From positions 2,170,001 to 2,234,000 of the forward strand of contig NZ_LT629770.1 in NCBI RefSeq assembly GCF_900105335.1: DNA of 64,000 nucleotides, read 5' to 3'. The translations under genes were made by a program, and so were the position numbers. The DNA is from Microbacterium paraoxydans (lineage in GTDB: Bacteria > Actinomycetota > Actinomycetes > Actinomycetales > Microbacteriaceae). Under the pieces are notes generated by a model. That model worked only from the letters and a program-made list of their open reading frames with translations, searched no databases and had not been told where the DNA came from. Below, piece by piece: positions 53,448 through 61,984 of the stretch (position 1 is the first letter of the stretch; every line of letters begins with the position of its first letter).

Positions 53448-54446
53448 TCACCGGCAAGGTCCGCCGCGGTAGGTATCGACCCACCAGACGAGACCGGGGA
53501 CGACATAGGGCTGGGTCGCCGTCACCTGCACACACTTCTTGGGTCGGGACTTTTCAGCGATGCCGGCGTTCCACACCAGTGATCCCGCGGCGAGGAGGCA
53601 GACGGGTGCCATGGTCCCGCATGCGAGCCCTCCGAGGGCGCCAAGGCCTTTGTCATAGATGATGGCCGTCTCCGCGCGGTTGAATCGCATGCGGTACTGG
53701 AAGAAGTTGGGGCGGTCGAACGTCGGGTCCGCGACGATCGGATACGTATAGTTGCCGCTGCGGTGCTCGACGACCTGAACCAGCGTCGATCCGGAGGCCT
53801 CGTATCGTGTCGGCACGTCGATACCGTCCGCATCACGTGCCCAGGGCGTCGCGACGTCGGCGACGATCTTCTCGACCGGGGCGGTCACGCCCGTGTCCGG
53901 GTCGGTGATCTCTTCCGTCGTATACGCGATCGCACTCCCGTCCTGCTGGATCTCGACCGTCACCCCTCCGCCGAAGTCGTACTCGAAGCGCTCGGTCTGC
54001 GAGGTATCGCTGATGATCGCGCTCGCCCGGATCTTCTCCTCGCCGGCGATGACGTTGATCGATGGCGTGTTCGCGTCGCCGAAGTAGGTCACTGACCCGT
54101 CCTCTCCGACGGTCGCGTCATCAAGGTGGCCAGCGCCGGGAAGCGACACGGACATCGTTTCTTCGCCGTCGGACGAGCGGACGGAGACTCCGTCGTCCGG
54201 CGCCGCGGCAATCGTGGCCGTTCCGTCGCCGTCGAGGGCGGCCACGATCTGCCCGGAACTCTCGCTCGTTTGGGTGGCGGTGATGGGGGCCGGCGCGACC
54301 TCCGCGACCAGGGCGGTGATCTCCTCGGTCGTGAGGTCGGTTCCGTCCGCACCGGTATCCGCGGAGGGGGCTGGGACGGCCGCGAGGGATGACGAGCCGA
54401 CGATCGCAGCGGTGAGCAGGCTGGCGAGTCTGAGATGGTTGCGCAC
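53448..54446 (-). CDS. Secreted protein with four-cysteine C-terminal domain, paralogue B
   Basis: A 332-residue exported protein related to the one at 48555. The N-terminus (RNHLRLASLLTAAIVGSSSL) is a signal-like hydrophobic segment. The middle is beta-rich. TRYEASGSTLVQVV and YPIVADPTF precede a C-terminal domain starting FNRAETAIIYDKG, with cysteines in LACGTMAPVC, RPKKCVQV and the final PCR. Four cysteines could form two disulfides in the exported form. I chose the GTG at 54446, behind GGAGAG; the frame also reaches 54497. Function unknown; a cell-surface or effector role is a guess. Confidence 0.68.
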   Translation of the reverse strand: MRNHLRLASLLTAAIVGSSSLAAVPAPSADTGADGTDLTTEEITALVAEVAPAPITATQTSESSGQIVAALDGDGTATIAAAPDDGVSVRSSDGEETMSVSLPGAGHLDDATVGEDGSVTYFGDANTPSINVIAGEEKIRASAIISDTSQTERFEYDFGGGVTVEIQQDGSAIAYTTEEITDPDTGVTAPVEKIVADVATPWARDADGIDVPTRYEASGSTLVQVVEHRSGNYTYPIVADPTFDRPNFFQYRMRFNRAETAIIYDKGLGALGGLACGTMAPVCLLAAGSLVWNAGIAEKSRPKKCVQVTATQPYVVPGLVWWVDTYRGGPCR

Positions 54447-54494
54447 GTTCTCTCCGATCAGATCAACTGCCCGCCTGTGACCAATTGAAGACCT

Positions 54495-54510
54495 CATACG
54501 ACGACGTATG
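54495..54510. promoter_or_regulatory. Palindrome upstream of secreted paralogue B
   Basis: CATACG and CGTATG are exact inverted arms around a 4-base centre, in an AT-rich spot next to ATATATTC and 48 bases from the GTG. It may be an operator or part of the promoter. The region before paralogue A (48449-48480) is likewise AT-rich and contains GAATATT and CATATG. Confidence 0.4.
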
Positions 54511-54562
54511 CAATATATTCGAGGAGTCCGCCGCGGAGCGGGCGGAGCGCTAGGCTCCAGGC

Positions 54563-54736
54563 ATGGATGCGTCGCTCTTCAGCTGGACCGGCTTCGCCAT
54601 CACGGCAGCGGTCGCGGTCGTGATCCTCGTACTCGCGTTCCTTTTCGTCCGCGCGGTGGCGCGAGTGATCGCGCGACGTCGGAATCGCGGCCGAGGGCGC
54701 GTGCCATCCGCACCTCGACGCCCGTCCGGGAGCTGA
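54563..54736 (+). CDS. Small single-helix membrane protein
   Basis: A 57-residue protein with one hydrophobic segment (FAITAAVAVVILVLAFLFVR, about 11-30) and an arginine-rich tail. No obvious ribosome site beyond AGG eight bases upstream. It faces the DUF4188 gene, ending 12 bases from its stop. Recognised only by hydrophobic profile and codon use. Confidence 0.45.
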   Translation: MDASLFSWTGFAITAAVAVVILVLAFLFVRAVARVIARRRNRGRGRVPSAPRRPSGS

Positions 54737-54748
54737 GCGCGACCTGCC

Positions 54749-55267
54749 TCACGCCGTGGGCTCGTTCGCGGGCGCTGCGGTGGGGGTCACTGTCTTTCCG
54801 TCCGTGAACCGCGCCTGCGCACGGTCGTGGCGCCGCGGTACGCGCACGTGCTCCGTCGCGGCGGCGAGGCCCATGCGCTTCGTCGAGACGTACACGCTCT
54901 CGGCGGTGTCGACGAGAAACGTCTCGTGCCACACGCCGACCGCTCCCGGAGCCTTGCGGGCGGCGCGGTTGAAGGCGGTCCACGCCGGACGGTGCTGCTG
55001 ATCCGGGTTCGAGGCATAGGCGTAGAGCTTGTCGACCGAAGACCAGAACTGCACGACGTAGGGCCCGCCCGACCCGAGGAGGAGCTGGTAGCCGAGCAGC
55101 CCGGAGTCGGGCTCGGTGCTGAGCTCGCGGAGCATGCGAGGCATGGCGACGAACGCGGGCAGCCACAGATCGGGGCGCCACCACCGGTTGATCTGCATCC
55201 CGATGTGAAACACCACGAGCTCGCCCTCGTGGCGGTGGGTCATGCGGCCCGTGACGACTGTAGACAT
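54749..55267 (-). CDS. DUF4188/monooxygenase-family protein
   Basis: A 172-residue protein: VVFHIGMQINRWWRPDLWLP, then RMLRELSTEPDSGLLGYQLLL, QFWSSVDKLYAYASNPDQQHRPAW and VGVWHETFLVD, a ferredoxin-like alpha-beta fold used in small cofactor-free monooxygenases. The family is usually listed as DUF4188. It diverges from the MerR gene across a strong palindrome, so MerR control is likely. Confidence 0.83.
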   Translation of the reverse strand: MSTVVTGRMTHRHEGELVVFHIGMQINRWWRPDLWLPAFVAMPRMLRELSTEPDSGLLGYQLLLGSGGPYVVQFWSSVDKLYAYASNPDQQHRPAWTAFNRAARKAPGAVGVWHETFLVDTAESVYVSTKRMGLAAATEHVRVPRRHDRAQARFTDGKTVTPTAAPANEPTA

Positions 55268-55280
55268 GGCGACTCCTCAA

Positions 55281-55311
55281 ATGGATAGCAGCGCTATCCA
55301 TAATGGATAGC
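55281..55311. promoter_or_regulatory. Putative MerR operator
   Basis: ATGGATAGC (55281-55289) and GCTATCCAT (55293-55301) form a perfect palindrome with a 3-base centre, and ATGGATAGC recurs at 55303-55311. It lies between the divergent DUF4188 and MerR genes. Confidence 0.7.
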
Positions 55312-55337
55312 GCTACTATCGAAGTCAAGAGGTGGCC

Positions 55338-55967
55338 ATGAGGATTTCCGAACTGTCAGCGCAGACCGGCGTGACCGTGCCGACGATCAAGTACTACCTG
55401 CGCGAGGGGCTGCTGCCCGAAGGCGAGCGCACCTCCGCGACGCAGGCCGTCTATGACGAGAAGCACGTGGAGCGGCTGCGCGTCATCCGGGCGCTCCTCG
55501 ATGCGGGCGTGAGCATTGCCGAGACGCGACGGGTGGTCGCGGCGCTGGATGATCCGCCCGCGAACCCGCACGAGCTGCTGGGGACCGCGCACGCCGCGAT
55601 CACCCCGCCGGCCGATGACTCGTTGGACCTCGCCGGCGCCGAGGCGCTCGCGGCCCGGCTCGGGTGGAAGCCGGGGATGTGTGACCCGGCGGTACTGCAT
55701 GCGGTCTCGCGAGCGTTGCAGGGGCTGGAGCGCGTCGGGTTCACGGTGCCGGAGGCGGTGATGGAGGAGTACCTCGCGAGTGCGCGGCGGATCGCTGATG
55801 CGGAGATCGCGGGGGTGCCGGAGGGGTCGGCGGAGGCGGCGGTGCGGTACGTGGTGCTGGGGTCGGTGCTGGTGGAGCCCCTGTTGTTGGCGTTGCGGCG
55901 GGTGGCGCAGCAGGTGAGCTCGGGGGAGCGGTTCGGACGCCCTACGGGAGCTAGCGATTGCTCTTAG
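55338..55967 (+). CDS. MerR-family transcriptional regulator
   Basis: A 209-residue regulator. MRISELSAQTGVTVPTIKYYLREGLLPEGERTSATQAVYDEKHVERL is the complete MerR winged-helix N-terminus (about 1-47), followed by a helix (VIRALLDAGVSIAETRRVVAAL) and a C-terminal effector domain. AGAGG lies five bases before the chosen ATG. It faces the DUF4188 gene across a palindrome. Its last residues (GASDCS) are encoded by one arm of the inverted repeat at 55951-56026, where base composition also changes. Confidence 0.9.
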   Translation: MRISELSAQTGVTVPTIKYYLREGLLPEGERTSATQAVYDEKHVERLRVIRALLDAGVSIAETRRVVAALDDPPANPHELLGTAHAAITPPADDSLDLAGAEALAARLGWKPGMCDPAVLHAVSRALQGLERVGFTVPEAVMEEYLASARRIADAEIAGVPEGSAEAAVRYVVLGSVLVEPLLLALRRVAQQVSSGERFGRPTGASDCS

Positions 55968-56026
55968 GGTTCTCGACCGCAGTGCGGACGGGTATCGGGG
56001 AGAAGAGGCGCCCACGCGATCGCTAG
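55951..56026. terminator. Inverted repeat at the edge of the defence island
   Basis: CTAGCGATTGC (55951-55961) overlaps the MerR stop and pairs with GCGATCGCTAG (56016-56026), with one mismatch, between convergent merR and hsdR. It may be a terminator or a trace of the island's insertion. Confidence 0.45.
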
Positions 56027-56029
56027 GCC

Positions 56030-59000
56030 TCACCAGTCGCTCCCCGAGCCCAGTCCGAAGAATCGGTCGAAGAAGCGCGCAAGCGCCTCGACTGCCGTCC
56101 GCTTCTTCTCGCCATGCCCGCCCTCGGGAGCGAACCGCGATACCGGCGGAAGGATCGTCGTAATGGCGGTCCCCGTCGTCCGTAGCTGGCCGTCGCGGAA
56201 CGCCGCCTCGACGAAGGCACGCGTTTCATCGGGGCGGAGCTTCTGATCGGTGATCAGTGTCTCAAGCTCTGCATCGCGCTTCGCCTTCACAAAGGCCTTC
56301 CATTGTTCGTCGACGGCGCCGGTCACAGAGACGGAGTTAACAAAGTCCTCGACAAGGTCGCGCTTACTCCGCAGGCTCGGGCTGGCGTCGACCGCACGGG
56401 AGATCTCGGCGCGAATCTCCTTGTCTTCTCCGTCTCCGAAGCTGGTGCGATACTTCTCGACGAGCATCAGAATGTAGTCGACATTGATCTCGACCTGTTT
56501 GATCAGCTCGAGCTCGAACACGACGTCGTCGTTGATGAGTTCCTTGTCCGTGTCGCGGTCTCGGCGGAACTCGGCGTAGAAGTCGAGATACCAGCTGCGA
56601 TAGTCCTGCGCCTGCCGCTCGGTCAGCGGATCTTGACCGGCGAAGTCATCGAAGGAGGTGAGGATGTTCTGGAGCCGAAGGATGGCGCCGAACAGTGCAA
56701 TGAATTCCTTCTGTGCAGACTCGCCGATGATCTGGGTGCCGAGCGGGAAGCGCTGCAGCAGCTCCGTGACCTTCGCGACGTAGTCGCCGTAGTAGTCCTG
56801 GTACGGCTTGAGAAGAACAGCTCCGCGGGCATCCTTATTGCCGAATAGTTCGAGGGCAGCGTTGGTCGCATCCTCGAGATTCCGGAACGAGACGATGTTG
56901 CCGTACGTCTTGACGGAGTTAAGGATGCGGTTTGTTCGCGAGTACGCCTGTATGAGGCCGTGGGACCGGAGGTTCTTGTCGACGAAAAGTGTGTTCAGCG
57001 TCGTGGCGTCGAAGCCGGTTAGGAACATGTTGACGACGATGACCAGATCGATCTCGCGGTTCTTCATCCGCTGCGACAGGTCCTTGTAGTAGTTCTGGAA
57101 CTTATCGGCACTCGTGTCGTAGCTCGTCCCGAACATGTCGTTGTAGTCCTGGATGGCATCTTCCAAGAACTCACGGTTGTCTGTTGAGAGCGCATCGGTG
57201 TCGAACGCCTCATCATCGAGGATGTCCTCGTCCGGTGCATCATTGGCGCCGTAGGAGAAGATGACGCCGACCTTTAGCCGGCGGTCCGGTGTCAGATCCT
57301 GCTGCTGATACTGGAAATGGTTGTAGTACCGGCGGGCCGCGTCGATCGATGCCGTCGCGAAAATCGCATTGAATCCGCGAATACGCTTCTTCTCGCGCAG
57401 CGCCTCAGCGCGCTTCCCGGTACGGACCGACTCAACGACGTTCGTGACAACGGAGTGTTCGTAGCTCGACGCACGCTTGGTCTTCTGATCGAAGTGTTCC
57501 AGCGTGTATTTGACGATCTGGCTGATGCGCCGTGGGTCGAGTAGCGCCTTCTCGGTGTCGATGGACGACACTTGCTTGTCGTCCGGGTCGCCGATGTTGA
57601 CGGTGTTGATGTAGTCGATCCGGAAGGGAAGGACGTTCTTGTCCGTGATTGCGTCGACGATCGTGTAGGTGTGCAGCTTGTCGCCGAACGTCTGCTCGGT
57701 GGTCTTGAGCTGGGGGTTGCCACCCGTTCCTGAGTTCGCGGCGAAGATCGGCGTGCCGGTGAACCCGAAGAGGTTGTAGCGCTTGAAGGCGCGGGTGATA
57801 TCGGTGTGCATGTCACCGAACTGTGAGCGGTGGCACTCATCGAAAATGATCACGACGTGCCCCGAGTAGATCTCGTGGCCCTTGTTCGCGCGAATGAAGT
57901 TCGAGAGCTTCTGGATCGTCGTGATGATGATCCGCGCGCTCGAATCCTCGAGCTGCTTCTTCAGGACCGCGGTTGACGCGTTTGAGTTCGCGGCTCCCTT
58001 CTCAAAGCGGTCGTACTCGCGCATCGTCTGGTAGTCGAGGTCTTTGCGGTCGACGACGAACAGCACCTTGTCGACGCTGGAAAGTTTCGATGCGAGCTGT
58101 GCCGTCTTGAACGAGGTGAGGGTCTTGCCCGACCCGGTGGTGTGCCAGACATAGCCGCCAGCCTCGACGGTGCCGAGGCGTTTGTTGTTTGTCGCGATGT
58201 CGATGCGTCGAAGGATCCGCTCAGTCGCGACGATCTGGTACGGACGCATGACCAGCAAGTCACGGTCGACGGTGAGTACGCAGTACTTCGCCAGGATGTT
58301 CAATAGCGCGTGCTTCGCAAAGAACGTCTTAACGAACGCTGTCAGCTCCTGAATCGGCCGGTTCTGTGCATCAGCCCACCATGATGTGAATTCGAAGCTA
58401 TTGCTGGTCTTCTTCTTGCTGCCCGCGGTCTTCTTGCCCTCATCGATGTGACGGTTGCGCGTCGTGTTGGAATAGTATTTGGTCAGCGTGCCGTTGCTGA
58501 TCACGAAGAGCTGGACGTACTCGAAGAGACCCGAGCCAGCCCAGAAGCTGGTGCGCTGATAGCGGTTGATCTGGTTGAACGCCTCGCGGATGTCGACGCC
58601 GCGGCGCTTGAGCTCGACATGCACCATCGGCAGACCGTTAACCAGCACGGTCACGTCGTAGCGGTTGGCGTGCTTCGCACCGCCCTCGTTCTGCCCGATC
58701 TCGTACTGGTTGATCACCTGCAGGCGGTTGCTGTGGATGTTCTTCTTGTCTATCAGCATCACGTTCTTTGTCGAGCCGTCATCGCGCGTCAGGATCTGGA
58801 CGTGATCTTCCTGGACGCGGATCGTCTTCTCGACGATGCCGTCGTTCTGGCTCGCGACCTTGTCCTTAAAGAAGTCTTCCCACTCCGCGTCGCTGAACAC
58901 GATGCCATTCAACGCCTCGAGCTGGGTGCGGAGGTTCGCGACGAGCTGCGCTTCCGTTGTGATCGGAAGGTACTCATATGCCTGCGACTGGAGCAGGCGA

Positions 59001-59134
59001 ACCATCTCGCGTTCGAGATCTGCCTCCGACTGGTACGACGTCGCCTGGGTGGAGTCGGGAACGTATTCAGCAACGACTGTACTCTCTGCAGAGACGGCGA
59101 TCGGATCGTACTTGCGCCCAGGTGCGTCACTCAT
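56030..59134 (-). CDS. hsdR: Type I restriction endonuclease subunit R
   Basis: A 1034-residue motor/nuclease subunit. The N-terminal PD-(D/E)xK nuclease region has YDVTVLVNGLPMVHVELK. The helicase motifs follow: Walker A in TGSGKTLTSF, motif II DECHRSQFG, motif III FTGTPIF and motif VI SRTNRI. The C-terminus (DWLGSGLGFF order reversed from FFDRFFGLGSGSDW) is helical. The length matches EcoR124I-type (IC) HsdR. It tows DNA past the complex and cuts at a distance. Its ATG overlaps hsdS (ATGA). It is the last gene of the operon. Confidence 0.95.
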   Translation of the reverse strand: MSDAPGRKYDPIAVSAESTVVAEYVPDSTQATSYQSEADLEREMVRLLQSQAYEYLPITTEAQLVANLRTQLEALNGIVFSDAEWEDFFKDKVASQNDGIVEKTIRVQEDHVQILTRDDGSTKNVMLIDKKNIHSNRLQVINQYEIGQNEGGAKHANRYDVTVLVNGLPMVHVELKRRGVDIREAFNQINRYQRTSFWAGSGLFEYVQLFVISNGTLTKYYSNTTRNRHIDEGKKTAGSKKKTSNSFEFTSWWADAQNRPIQELTAFVKTFFAKHALLNILAKYCVLTVDRDLLVMRPYQIVATERILRRIDIATNNKRLGTVEAGGYVWHTTGSGKTLTSFKTAQLASKLSSVDKVLFVVDRKDLDYQTMREYDRFEKGAANSNASTAVLKKQLEDSSARIIITTIQKLSNFIRANKGHEIYSGHVVIIFDECHRSQFGDMHTDITRAFKRYNLFGFTGTPIFAANSGTGGNPQLKTTEQTFGDKLHTYTIVDAITDKNVLPFRIDYINTVNIGDPDDKQVSSIDTEKALLDPRRISQIVKYTLEHFDQKTKRASSYEHSVVTNVVESVRTGKRAEALREKKRIRGFNAIFATASIDAARRYYNHFQYQQQDLTPDRRLKVGVIFSYGANDAPDEDILDDEAFDTDALSTDNREFLEDAIQDYNDMFGTSYDTSADKFQNYYKDLSQRMKNREIDLVIVVNMFLTGFDATTLNTLFVDKNLRSHGLIQAYSRTNRILNSVKTYGNIVSFRNLEDATNAALELFGNKDARGAVLLKPYQDYYGDYVAKVTELLQRFPLGTQIIGESAQKEFIALFGAILRLQNILTSFDDFAGQDPLTERQAQDYRSWYLDFYAEFRRDRDTDKELINDDVVFELELIKQVEINVDYILMLVEKYRTSFGDGEDKEIRAEISRAVDASPSLRSKRDLVEDFVNSVSVTGAVDEQWKAFVKAKRDAELETLITDQKLRPDETRAFVEAAFRDGQLRTTGTAITTILPPVSRFAPEGGHGEKKRTAVEALARFFDRFFGLGSGSDW

Positions 59135-60363
59135 GATGCCGCCTCCTCGAATGTCAAGAGCTTGTCGCGGTAGTACTCGTACTGTTTGCGACGAGCGGCG
59201 AGCTCGGCGGGGAGACCGAAGCTGAGGTCGTTGACGAGTTTGTTGAATTTGTCGAGAACATCAACGATCCGTCGCTGCTCATCAAGCGATGGCAGCGGAA
59301 TTGGAAAGTCCTTGATGATCTGAGCGTTGAGGTCGGCCCGCGCGCCACGCCCGAGCGCTTTGAGCTCCTCGTAGTTCGCGCTCACCCAATAGAACACGTA
59401 GCGATAATCGGCGAGCGACTCGTCGATTTGCAGGTTGCAGCAGTGCTGATTCGTCGCCAGCGGGATCTTGTTGATGGCAGACCGTCCTGCGGTTGCACCG
59501 GAGATTGCAACGATCACGCAGTTCTCACGGATCCAGGATGCTCCGGTCTCCTTGAGCGCACGCTCGGTGATCCGCATCTCAGTCTCCCAGATCTCCCCAA
59601 ACGTCACCTCACCGGTGCGTAGCCAAGGAATCGTGCCGCCGTCATAGTATTTGTCGGCACCCGCCTTCGGGGTTGCGCCTGAGGATACCCGTGTCGATAC
59701 GTTACCGAGGGTTGACCACTCGACAAGGCTTGACGTGTTGGGGGCGAGTAGCGCGGAGCGATAGTAGGCGTACTGTTGCCGACGAGCCTCCAGCTCCGCC
59801 TCCAGCTCCGCCTCCAGCTCAGCTTCCAACCTTGCGAACTGATCCAGTACCGTCACGATCTCGCGCTGCACTTGGAGTGGCGGAACGGGGATTCGAAAAT
59901 CCCGAACTCGATTGTCCGGAATAGACGGATAGTTGCCTGCAATCTGATTCGCCTCAATATATCGGCGGAAGGCATCAGTCCCGAGAAGGTGCGCGAGGAA
60001 GTTCGTGAGCACGATCGAGGTATCGGGCCGGATTACGCAGTATCCCGTGCTTGCGATCTGACGGTCGTAGTCCGGCGGAATAACCGCCCAGCGCATCTGC
60101 GCCGGGCGCGTGGTAGCAAAGATCACGTCGCCGGTGCGCACGATCTGCTGCGCTCGGCTCGGTGCATCGTCTGCATTAATCGTCGCTGTGACTCGGATGC
60201 GCCGCGTCACTCGATCTACTGAAGTCAGGTCGATGTACCGAAACTCCTCGTCTCCAGTATTCGCCCACTTGATCTTCGAGCTCTTGCCTGAAATCTCGCG
60301 AATCGCCATGAACTGAACCCCCCGCGGGGTCAGTTCGCTGAGCAGTTCATCGATGCGGCTCAT
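59131..60363 (-). CDS. hsdS: Type I restriction specificity subunit S
   Basis: A 410-residue specificity subunit. Two target-recognition domains (about residues 15-160 and 215-370) alternate with conserved helices: IPVPPLQVQREIVTVLDQF after the first and LPSLDEQRRIVDVLDKF after the second. The spacer helix between them contains three perfect EAEL four-residue repeats, encoded by 12-base repeats at 59786-59821. It positions the complex on its two-part site. Overlaps hsdM and hsdR by four bases each. Confidence 0.95.
   Translation of the reverse strand: MSRIDELLSELTPRGVQFMAIREISGKSSKIKWANTGDEEFRYIDLTSVDRVTRRIRVTATINADDAPSRAQQIVRTGDVIFATTRPAQMRWAVIPPDYDRQIASTGYCVIRPDTSIVLTNFLAHLLGTDAFRRYIEANQIAGNYPSIPDNRVRDFRIPVPPLQVQREIVTVLDQFARLEAELEAELEAELEARRQQYAYYRSALLAPNTSSLVEWSTLGNVSTRVSSGATPKAGADKYYDGGTIPWLRTGEVTFGEIWETEMRITERALKETGASWIRENCVIVAISGATAGRSAINKIPLATNQHCCNLQIDESLADYRYVFYWVSANYEELKALGRGARADLNAQIIKDFPIPLPSLDEQRRIVDVLDKFNKLVNDLSFGLPAELAARRKQYEYYRDKLLTFEEAAS
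59786..59821. repeat. Three tandem 12-base repeats inside hsdS
   Basis: The 12-base unit GCCTCCAGCTCC occurs three times, the last with one change, plus a degenerate fourth. Read on the minus strand it gives EAEL EAEL EAEL in the helix that separates the two recognition domains. Confidence 0.88.
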
Positions 60364-61928
60364 TCAGAGCCCTCCAGATCCGCAACGATCGCATCGATCG
60401 AAATCCGGAGCTCCGCCTGGCGTGCCACGATCCGCGCGATCTCAGTGTTCAGCGTCGTGATGTCGACAGCCGCGCGGGTGTCTTCAGCTTCGACGTACGA
60501 GGAGACGGCGATGTTATAGCCGTTGGCAGCGATGTCAGCGTTCGATACCAGTGTGGAGTAGTGCGCTGTCTCGACGCGACCTTCGAGGGTCGTCAGAATG
60601 TTCTGCTGGTGGTCGGGCGTCAGCTTGTTCTTGTTGCCGGCACGAGTGAACTCTGCCGAGGCATCGATGAAAAGGACGGAGTTGTCTGTCTTGGACTTCT
60701 TGAGCACGATGATGCAGGTCGCGATAGTTGTGCCGAAGAAGAGGTCCGGTGGCAGCTGAATCACGGCGTCGACGTAGTTGTTGTCGATGAGGTACTTGCG
60801 GATCTTCTGCTCCGCGCCACCGCGGTACAGCACTCCGGGGAACTCGACGATCGCCGCGGTGCCGTTCACGGCGAGCCAGCTGAGGATGTGCATCGTGAAG
60901 GCAAGGTCAGCCTTCGACTTCGGTGCGAGTACACCGGCCGGCGCGAAGCGCTCGTCGTTGATCAGAAGCGGGTTCGCGTCACCATCCCACCTGATCGAAT
61001 ACGGCGGATTGGACACGATCGCCTCGAAAGGCTCGTCGTCCCAATGCGCGGGGTCGATAAGGGTGTCGCCGTGCGCGAGGTTGAAATCGGCGTAGTTGAT
61101 GTCGTGGAGGAACATGTTGATCCGCGCGAGGTTGTACGTCGTCAGGTTTATCTCTTGACCGTAGAAGCCGTCACGGACGTTCTCTTTACCCAATACCTTC
61201 GCGAACTTCAGCAGCAGCGAACCGGAACCGGCGGCCGGGTCGTAGACCTTGTTCACCGTCGTCTTGCCGAGCACCGTGATGCGTGCCAACAGCTCAGAGA
61301 CCTCCTGCGGCGTGTAGTACTCGCCGCCCGACTTTCCGGCGTTCGCCGCGTACATCTGCATGAGGTACTCGTAGGCGTCGCCGAACAGGTCGATCGAGTT
61401 GTCCTGCAGATCGCCGAGTGGCAGGTCGCCGATGGCATCCAGCAGCTTGACCAGCGTCTTGTTTCGCTTCGGCACCGTCGCGCCGAGTTTGTTGCTGTTG
61501 ACGTCGAGGTCGTCGAAAAGCCCCTTCAAGTCGTCTTCGCTGTCCGTGCCGAGTGCCGAGCCCTCGATGTTCTTGAAGACCCGCTCCAGAGTCTCATTGA
61601 GGTTCTCATCCGACGCCGCCCGGGTGCGGACGTTCGCGAAGAGCTCCGACGGGACGATGTAGAAGCCTTTCTCGGCCACCGTCTCTGCCCGACCGAACTC
61701 GGCAGCAGCGTCCGGGAGCCGGGCGTAGTCAAACTCAGCGTCGCCCGCCTCGTGCTCGCCCTTGTTGATATATGCCGTCAGGTTCTCGGAGATGAATCGG
61801 TAGAAGAGCATGCCGAGCACGTAGGACTTGAAGTCCCAGCCGTCGACGGATCCACGAAGATCGTTCGCGATCCGCCAGATCGTCTTGTGTAGCTCGGCTC
61901 GCTGGCCTTCTTTGGTGGTCGGTGCCAT
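60360..61928 (-). CDS. hsdM: Type I restriction modification subunit M
   Basis: A 522-residue N6-adenine methyltransferase. VYDPAAGSGSLLLKFAK (AdoMet-binding motif I) and EAIVSNPPYSIRW (motif IV, NPPY) are present, with an N-terminal helical domain before them. The length is that of EcoR124I-type HsdM. Two copies join one HsdS to methylate, and with HsdR to restrict. A GGAG box precedes the ATG. It is 57 bases downstream of mcrC on the same strand. Confidence 0.96.
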   Translation of the reverse strand: MAPTTKEGQRAELHKTIWRIANDLRGSVDGWDFKSYVLGMLFYRFISENLTAYINKGEHEAGDAEFDYARLPDAAAEFGRAETVAEKGFYIVPSELFANVRTRAASDENLNETLERVFKNIEGSALGTDSEDDLKGLFDDLDVNSNKLGATVPKRNKTLVKLLDAIGDLPLGDLQDNSIDLFGDAYEYLMQMYAANAGKSGGEYYTPQEVSELLARITVLGKTTVNKVYDPAAGSGSLLLKFAKVLGKENVRDGFYGQEINLTTYNLARINMFLHDINYADFNLAHGDTLIDPAHWDDEPFEAIVSNPPYSIRWDGDANPLLINDERFAPAGVLAPKSKADLAFTMHILSWLAVNGTAAIVEFPGVLYRGGAEQKIRKYLIDNNYVDAVIQLPPDLFFGTTIATCIIVLKKSKTDNSVLFIDASAEFTRAGNKNKLTPDHQQNILTTLEGRVETAHYSTLVSNADIAANGYNIAVSSYVEAEDTRAAVDITTLNTEIARIVARQAELRISIDAIVADLEGSE

Positions 61929-61984
61929 GGTGTTTGTCTCCTGCGCAGCGTGGCGCGATTCGTATAGTCACGCTCACCCCAAAG

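Noticed and set aside
55951..56026. Attachment site of the defence island
   Set aside because: The repeat is inverted, not direct, no tRNA or integrase is in view and the other edge is outside the window; kept only as a terminator or boundary mark.
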